Positions 5,355 through 9,411 of a stretch of DNA of 9,411 nt are shown one piece after another; the first letter of the stretch is position 1, and each line of letters starts with the position of its first letter. This DNA comes from an uncultured Eubacteriales bacterium. Its GTDB lineage: Bacteria; Bacillota; Clostridia; Oscillospirales; Acutalibacteraceae. Both the position numbers and the translations under genes were made by a program. The stretch covers positions 1-9,411 of the forward strand of contig CAKSDA010000059.1 of the NCBI GenBank assembly GCA_934444895.1. Direction: 5' to 3'. The notes under the pieces were generated by a model. It worked only from the letters and a program-made list of their open reading frames with translations, had not been told where the DNA came from and did not search any database.

Positions 5355-5410
5355 AAATACTTGCAATAACATTTATGTAGTGGTAAAATAAATGGTGCTA
5401 GCAAGTATTT
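5355..5410. promoter_or_regulatory. Inverted repeat bracketing the polysaccharide operon promoter
   Basis: AAATACTTGC (5355-5364) and GCAAGTATTT (5401-5410) are perfect 10-base inverted repeats separated by 36 bases. The left arm overlaps the -35 element and the right arm lies just after the expected transcription start. Only the right arm would be transcribed, so a DNA-level function such as a regulator bridging both sites is more likely than an RNA hairpin. Confidence 0.5.
5361..5389 (+). promoter_or_regulatory. Sigma-A promoter of the exopolysaccharide operon
   Basis: TTGCAA (5361-5366) and TAAAAT (5384-5389) are separated by 17 bases, with TGG directly before the -10 (extended -10). Transcription would start near 5396. 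This excludes an ATG at 5392 as the start of the first gene and leaves a leader of about 32 bases. Confidence 0.75.
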
Positions 5411-5427
5411 GTTTTTCGGAGGATAGT

Positions 5428-6153
5428 ATGAAGGATAGTATGAACGATTTGTCTATTTCATTAATTTTAGGAATTCTTCGCAAGAATTTTTTGTATTTTT
5501 TAATAACAATGTTTGTGTTTTCCGCAGTTACATACGGATACTGTTCTTATGTTGCGAAACCGACTTATCAGGCAAAGTCTTCGCTTATTGCCACCAACGG
5601 CGGCATAGGCGACAAGTTGGACAATACTGCCTCCACAATTAAGAGTTCTGATATTGCCGCTTCTATTTCACTTATTAATACTTATGTGGGAATTTTGCAG
5701 AACGACGATGTTTACAGCATCTTAGCCCAGAATACCAACCTCGGTTATTCGCCGACACAGCTGAAAAGTATGGTATCGGTTAAAATGAGGTCCGAGGAAA
5801 TGCTGCTTATAGATGTTTATGTTACAAGCGACAATCCTCAAAATTCAATGGTTATAGCAAATGCGTTTTTGGATGTCGGCTCTAAATATGTTTCGGATAA
5901 AATGCCCAATTCATATGTAAGAGGAATTGAAAAGAGCTCTCGTTCGTGGAAAAATTATCCCAATACCGTAAGGTCCACCGTGCTGTCCGCTTTGGTTGCC
6001 TTTATATTGGTATTCGGAATATCATTTATAATTACAATTACAGATAACACAATCAAGGGCGAGGAGGATTTTGCCAACTCGTATGATATACCGATTCTCG
6101 GAAATATCCCTAACTTTAAGCTGGCGGCAAAAGGTGAGGAGGGTAACAAATGA
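5428..6153 (+). CDS. cpsC: Wzz-type chain-length determinant/tyrosine kinase modulator (CpsC/CapA-like)
   Basis: This 241-residue membrane protein has the two-span layout of polysaccharide co-polymerases. The first span is at about residues 20-42 and the second at about 183-205, with an extracytoplasmic loop of about 140 residues between them. PTYQAKSSL (45-53) follows the first span as in the Wzz domain. The cytoplasmic tail TDNTIKGEEDFANSYDIPILGNIPNF (205-230) carries the conserved DxxIxxxxD...PxLGxIP pattern that contacts and activates the partner kinase. I chose ATG 5428 because GGAGG at 5418-5422 lies 5 bases before it and the promoter lies too close for ATG 5392; ATG 5440 is a weaker alternative. 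It overlaps the kinase gene by 4 bases (ATGA). It should control polymer length and recruit the kinase to the membrane. Confidence 0.92.
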   Translation: MKDSMNDLSISLILGILRKNFLYFLITMFVFSAVTYGYCSYVAKPTYQAKSSLIATNGGIGDKLDNTASTIKSSDIAASISLINTYVGILQNDDVYSILAQNTNLGYSPTQLKSMVSVKMRSEEMLLIDVYVTSDNPQNSMVIANAFLDVGSKYVSDKMPNSYVRGIEKSSRSWKNYPNTVRSTVLSALVAFILVFGISFIITITDNTIKGEEDFANSYDIPILGNIPNFKLAAKGEEGNK

Positions 6154-6854
6154 AATACAATTCAGGCTCAAAAATAAAGCATGAGTATGACAATACCCAA
6201 GCTAACTCAAACACGGTTCCCTTTGCAATTATAGAAGCCTATAAAGCAGTAAGAACAAATCTTATGTTTATACTGTCGCAGTCTAAAAGCCGTGTCTTTG
6301 AAATTTCCTCTTCCCTGCCCGGAGAGGGGAAATCTTCCTGTGCCGTTAATCTTGCAATTGCATTTTCTCAGCTCGGAAGCAAGGTTCTTCTGATAGATGC
6401 AGATTTAAGAAAGCCCTCAATTCACAGAAAGCTGCATTTGCAGAATACAAATGGGCTTAGTTCCGTTTTGGTTGACTTCTGCAGTTTTGATGAGGCGGTT
6501 ATAAGCGTTAATGAAAATATTGATGTTATGACATCAGGACCTACTCCGCCAAACCCATCGGAACTTTTGGGTTCTGAAAAAATGGCTGAATTGCTTGAAA
6601 GGGTAAAGAACAATTACGAATATATAATAATAGATACTCCGCCTATAAATGTGGTGTCCGACGCGGTTGTTTTGGCTCCGCGAACAGAGGGAATCGTTAT
6701 GGTGGTTCAGGACAGAGGAACTACTCATGAACAATTTAAAAAGGCCGTTTCAAGTTTGGGGTTCGCAAATGCAAAGCTTTTGGGTGTAATACTTAACAGC
6801 AGTGCCGAAAAAGGGAAAAAGTATTATTCCACAAAAAAGATGTACCAGTACTAA
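6150..6854 (+). CDS. cpsD: Bacterial tyrosine kinase, CpsD/CapB type
   Basis: This is a 234-residue cytoplasmic BY-kinase that autophosphorylates on C-terminal tyrosines and regulates polysaccharide assembly. It has the full P-loop set: Walker A SSLPGEGKSS (54-63), Walker A' LLIDADLRKP (80-89) and Walker B IIIDTPP (159-165). The C-terminus has a tyrosine cluster with Tyr225, 226, 232 and 234. The usual oligomerisation motif EX2RX2R appears as EAYKAVR (29-35), with Lys for the first Arg. ATG 6150 overlaps the modulator stop by 4 bases and is preceded by GAGGAGGG at 6136-6143. As in Firmicutes generally, the kinase has no membrane part of its own and depends on the preceding gene. The dephosphorylating partner follows directly. 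Family identity is secure; the polymer it controls is not known. Confidence 0.95.
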   Translation: MKYNSGSKIKHEYDNTQANSNTVPFAIIEAYKAVRTNLMFILSQSKSRVFEISSSLPGEGKSSCAVNLAIAFSQLGSKVLLIDADLRKPSIHRKLHLQNTNGLSSVLVDFCSFDEAVISVNENIDVMTSGPTPPNPSELLGSEKMAELLERVKNNYEYIIIDTPPINVVSDAVVLAPRTEGIVMVVQDRGTTHEQFKKAVSSLGFANAKLLGVILNSSAEKGKKYYSTKKMYQY

Positions 6855-6855
6855 T

Positions 6856-7566
6856 ATGTTTACCGACATACACTCTCACATTATACCGGCGGTTGACGAC
6901 GGACCGGATGATATGAAATCTGCCTTGGAACTAGTGACAGCAGCAGTGAATGACGGAACAGACAGACTTATCGCAACACCCCATTTTTATGCTTTAGATC
7001 ACAGTCTTGAAGAACGAACGGCATATGTTGAACAACAGTTTAGGCTTCTTAAGGGAAAAATAGAAGAGGAAAAAATCGGCATAAAAGAACTGAGCCTTGG
7101 TTATGAGGTCAGGTTTTTTAACGGAATATCCAAAAGCGAACACCTTGAAAAGCTATGTTTAAAAAACACAAGAAACATACTGATTGAATTATCGTATGAT
7201 GATATAACCGACAAAATCGCGGATGAAATCAGGGAGCTCAGTTATAATGGATATAATGTAATTCTGGCTCATATAGAGCGATACCATAAATTCGACGGTT
7301 ATAGAAAAATAAAAACCCTTATAGAAGAAGAAGCCGCAGTCGCGCATATAAATGCATCTTCTGTTTTGTCAGGAGGATACCAGCGAACGGCATTACGGCT
7401 TTTAAGAGAAGGCCTTGTATTTACGGTAGCTTCGGATATGCATTCGGTTGACAAAAGGCCTCCGAAACTTACAAGAGCATATAAGGTTATAGAAAAAAAA
7501 TTTGGTGCAAATTTAAAATATAAATTAATTTTTAATGCACAAAGCATACTTCAATACCCGGACTAG
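6856..7566 (+). CDS. cpsB: PHP-family protein-tyrosine phosphatase, CpsB/CapC/YwqE type
   Basis: This 236-residue metal-dependent phosphatase removes phosphate from the kinase's tyrosine tail. Metal ligands expected for the PHP fold are visible: DIHSHIIPAVDDG (His6, His8, Asp14), ATPHF (His43), GYEV (Glu84), IELSY (Glu111), AHIERY (His139) and ASDMHS (Asp194, His196). I chose ATG 6856, one base after the kinase stop, because the protein then begins MFTDIHSH as in the family; the open frame from 6802 lies inside the kinase gene. No Shine-Dalgarno sequence precedes this ATG, so translation probably depends on ribosomes finishing the kinase gene. That may keep kinase and phosphatase in fixed proportion. 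Its position after the kinase, rather than at the head of the operon as in streptococci, matches Bacillus ywqCDE order. Confidence 0.94.
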   Translation: MFTDIHSHIIPAVDDGPDDMKSALELVTAAVNDGTDRLIATPHFYALDHSLEERTAYVEQQFRLLKGKIEEEKIGIKELSLGYEVRFFNGISKSEHLEKLCLKNTRNILIELSYDDITDKIADEIRELSYNGYNVILAHIERYHKFDGYRKIKTLIEEEAAVAHINASSVLSGGYQRTALRLLREGLVFTVASDMHSVDKRPPKLTRAYKVIEKKFGANLKYKLIFNAQSILQYPD

Positions 7567-7572
7567 GGTATT
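7553..7572 (+). promoter_or_regulatory. Small stem-loop at the phosphatase stop codon
   Basis: AATACCC (7553-7559) and GGGTATT (7566-7572) form a perfect 7-bp stem with a 6-base loop that includes most of the TAG stop. No T run follows, so it is not a full terminator. TATAAT at 7572-7577 lies 16 bases after a poor -35 (TTCAAT, 7550-7555), so a weak internal promoter is possible. A 13-base palindrome AGAATAATATTCT is at 7606-7618. Together they could lower or reset expression between the regulatory trio and the dehydratase. Confidence 0.35.
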
Positions 7573-7634
7573 ATAATTATATTAATGGTAAATTTTGTGA
7601 AAATTAGAATAATATTCTTTGAGGAGGTTTGAAG

Positions 7635-9411
7635 TTGTCAATTATTAAGGACAAGAAAAGGAATGTATTTTTTCTATCGTCTGTTCGCGTATCTCTTATT
7701 GCGATAATGGATATGCTGCTAATGGCAGTTTCTTTTTTTCTTACATATCTGTTTGTAAACACTTATGAGCATTTGGGGAAAAGCGCCGGTCAGGTTTATT
7801 TAAGCGTAGCAATATATGTTATTTTGTTTTTTGCATCTATATGTCTTCTGGGTGGTTATTTAAAGAAAAACTTAAGCCGGCTTTCAAAGAGTGTAATAAT
7901 AACAATTTCTTCGGCTATGATTTCGCATGTCATATGCTATATTATTTTTAAACTGCTTGATTTTACCTTTTTGTATGGAATTGTTGTTTCCGGAGCTATA
8001 AGTTGTTTCCTGATAATTATAAGCAGGACCGTTCAAAAGATTTTGTACAAAGAATATATTTATAAATACTCTGTTGAGGGTAAAATTCACACCCTTATAA
8101 TCGGAGCGGGATTTACGGGTAAAATGGTTTACAGGGAGCTTACCGAATCACAGGACAGCGAATATGTTCCGGTTTGCTTTGTTGATGATAATAAAGAGCT
8201 TGTTGCGCAGCAAGTGTGCGGTCTTAATGTTTACAGTCCCACAATTTTAATTCCGCAGCTTTGCAAAAAATATAATGTAGGTCTTATAGTTTTTGCAATT
8301 CCTTCCTGCTCGGAAGAAAGGCGGTCACAAATTCTTTCAAACTGCGTTGACATAGACTGCGATGTAAGAATAGTACCTTCTTTAAGCGAGCTTACCAGCA
8401 ATAGGGAATTCTTCCTTCAGTCAAATTCAATCAACATTGAAAAGTTGCTGGGCAGGGATGAAATAAATATTGAAAACAACAAGGTTCAAACATTTATAAA
8501 CGGTAAGGTCTGCCTTGTTACGGGCGGAGGGGGCTCAATAGGCTCGGAACTTTGCAGGCAGATTGTTAAAATGAACCCTGAAAAACTTGTTATTCTTGAT
8601 ATATATGAAAATAATGCATATGAAATTCAACAAGAGCTCAAAATTGCCGGATACGGCGAGGACAAAGTTATTGTTGAAATTGCGTCGGTCAGAGACGCGG
8701 ACAAAATTCGTGTATTGTTTGAAAAATATAGATTTGATGTAATTTTTCACGCTGCCGCGCATAAGCATGTTCCGCTTATGGAAACCTCGCCGGAAGAGGC
8801 TGTAAAAAATAATGTGGTCGGAACATATAATGTCGCGCATATGGCACAGAAGTTCGGTGCTGAAAAAATGATACTTATCTCTACCGACAAGGCGGTTAAT
8901 CCCACGAATGTTATGGGAGCCAGCAAACGGGTATGCGAAATGGTTATGAGTTACATGGCTCATAAGCATAAAGGAACAAAGTTTGCAGCGGTTAGGTTTG
9001 GAAATGTTTTGGGGTCCAATGGCAGCGTTATTCCCCTTTTCGTAAAACAAATAGAAACAGGCGGTCCGGTTACGGTAACCCATCCTGACATAATAAGATA
9101 TTTTATGACCATACCTGAGGCGGTTTCACTGGTTCTTGAGGCAGGAACGATGTCTCAAAGCGGGGAGACTTTTGTGCTTGATATGGGAGAGCCGGTAAAA
9201 ATACTTACACTTGCCGAAAACCTTATAAGAATGTACGGCTACGAGCCGTATGTGGATATGCTTATTGAATTCAGCGGACTCAGAAAGGGCGAGAAGCTTT
9301 TTGAGGAGCTGCTTATGGCAGAAGAAAATCTTAAAGAGACATATAATAAGAAAATATTTATAAGCAACCAGCTGGATATAGATATTATAAGCTTTATGGA
9401 AGACCTTAACG
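7635..9411 (+). CDS. Membrane-anchored nucleotide-sugar 4,6-dehydratase (CapD/EpsC/PglF type), 3' end cut
   Basis: 592 codons are visible without a stop, so only the extreme C-terminus (family about 600-620 residues) is missing. Four membrane spans lie at about residues 16-41, 53-75, 86-107 and 112-130. A first Rossmann-like domain follows with LIIGAGFTGK (154-163), then the catalytic extended-SDR domain starting with VTGGGGSIGSEL (295-306). The active-site segment STDKAVNPTNVMGASKR (416-432) has Met427-xxx-Lys431 in place of Tyr-xxx-Lys, as in the PglF/FlaA1/CapD dehydratases. These act on UDP-GlcNAc to make 4-keto-6-deoxy sugars for diNAcBac, FucNAc or QuiNAc-type residues. The start is TTG 7635, 6 bases after GAGGAGGT (7621-7628); TTG 7629 abuts the binding site and is rejected. 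It lies 68 bases after the phosphatase gene, probably in the same operon. The exact sugar product cannot be told from sequence. Confidence 0.94.
   Translation, partial: MSIIKDKKRNVFFLSSVRVSLIAIMDMLLMAVSFFLTYLFVNTYEHLGKSAGQVYLSVAIYVILFFASICLLGGYLKKNLSRLSKSVIITISSAMISHVICYIIFKLLDFTFLYGIVVSGAISCFLIIISRTVQKILYKEYIYKYSVEGKIHTLIIGAGFTGKMVYRELTESQDSEYVPVCFVDDNKELVAQQVCGLNVYSPTILIPQLCKKYNVGLIVFAIPSCSEERRSQILSNCVDIDCDVRIVPSLSELTSNREFFLQSNSINIEKLLGRDEINIENNKVQTFINGKVCLVTGGGGSIGSELCRQIVKMNPEKLVILDIYENNAYEIQQELKIAGYGEDKVIVEIASVRDADKIRVLFEKYRFDVIFHAAAHKHVPLMETSPEEAVKNNVVGTYNVAHMAQKFGAEKMILISTDKAVNPTNVMGASKRVCEMVMSYMAHKHKGTKFAAVRFGNVLGSNGSVIPLFVKQIETGGPVTVTHPDIIRYFMTIPEAVSLVLEAGTMSQSGETFVLDMGEPVKILTLAENLIRMYGYEPYVDMLIEFSGLRKGEKLFEELLMAEENLKETYNKKIFISNQLDIDIISFMEDLN

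Noticed and set aside
8535..9083. 182-codon minus-strand frame
   Set aside because: It is antisense to the catalytic domain of the dehydratase, whose motifs are all intact on the plus strand.
1..9411. CRISPR arrays, tRNA or rRNA genes, insertion sequences, prophage genes
   Set aside because: No regularly spaced repeats, cloverleaf, ribosomal RNA segments, transposase motifs or terminal repeats with target duplications were seen on either strand.

Overview
The window looks like a chromosomal segment of a low-GC, Gram-positive anaerobe, most likely class Clostridia (an Oscillospirales-type gut bacterium would fit). This is inferred from strong AGGAGG ribosome binding sites, several TTG starts, consensus sigma-A promoters, a GAAC-N4-GTTC LexA box and the families present. 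No taxonomic marker gene is in the window.

Left part (1-2761, + strand): the end of an operon for a BmpA/NupOPQ-type nucleoside ABC importer. It holds the C-terminal part of the double ATPase (cut by the window edge) and two overlapping permease genes, and closes with a strong intrinsic terminator at 2720-2761.

Middle (2762-5390, mostly - strand): first an orphan class I fumarase-type beta subunit, preceded in its operon by a DivIVA-like coiled-coil protein. This pair has its own extended -10 promoter and a leader of about 195 nt with hairpins. Further right is a 66-residue single-span membrane protein gene. It is driven by a perfect consensus promoter with a LexA box just downstream of the -10, and its transcript probably ends at an intrinsic terminator at 4262-4226 after about 190 nt of structured 3' sequence. 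This LexA-controlled small membrane protein is the most interesting item in the window. A gene-free, very AT-rich stretch with several palindromes follows (4770-5360).

Right part (5361-9411, + strand): the start of an exopolysaccharide/capsule operon with its promoter. The order is a Wzz-type chain-length/kinase-modulator protein, a bacterial tyrosine kinase (CpsD/CapB type), a PHP-family tyrosine phosphatase (CpsB/YwqE type), and a membrane-anchored nucleotide-sugar 4,6-dehydratase (CapD/EpsC/PglF type) that runs off the window. The first three form the phospho-control module of Wzy-type polysaccharide synthesis, and the fourth makes a sugar precursor.
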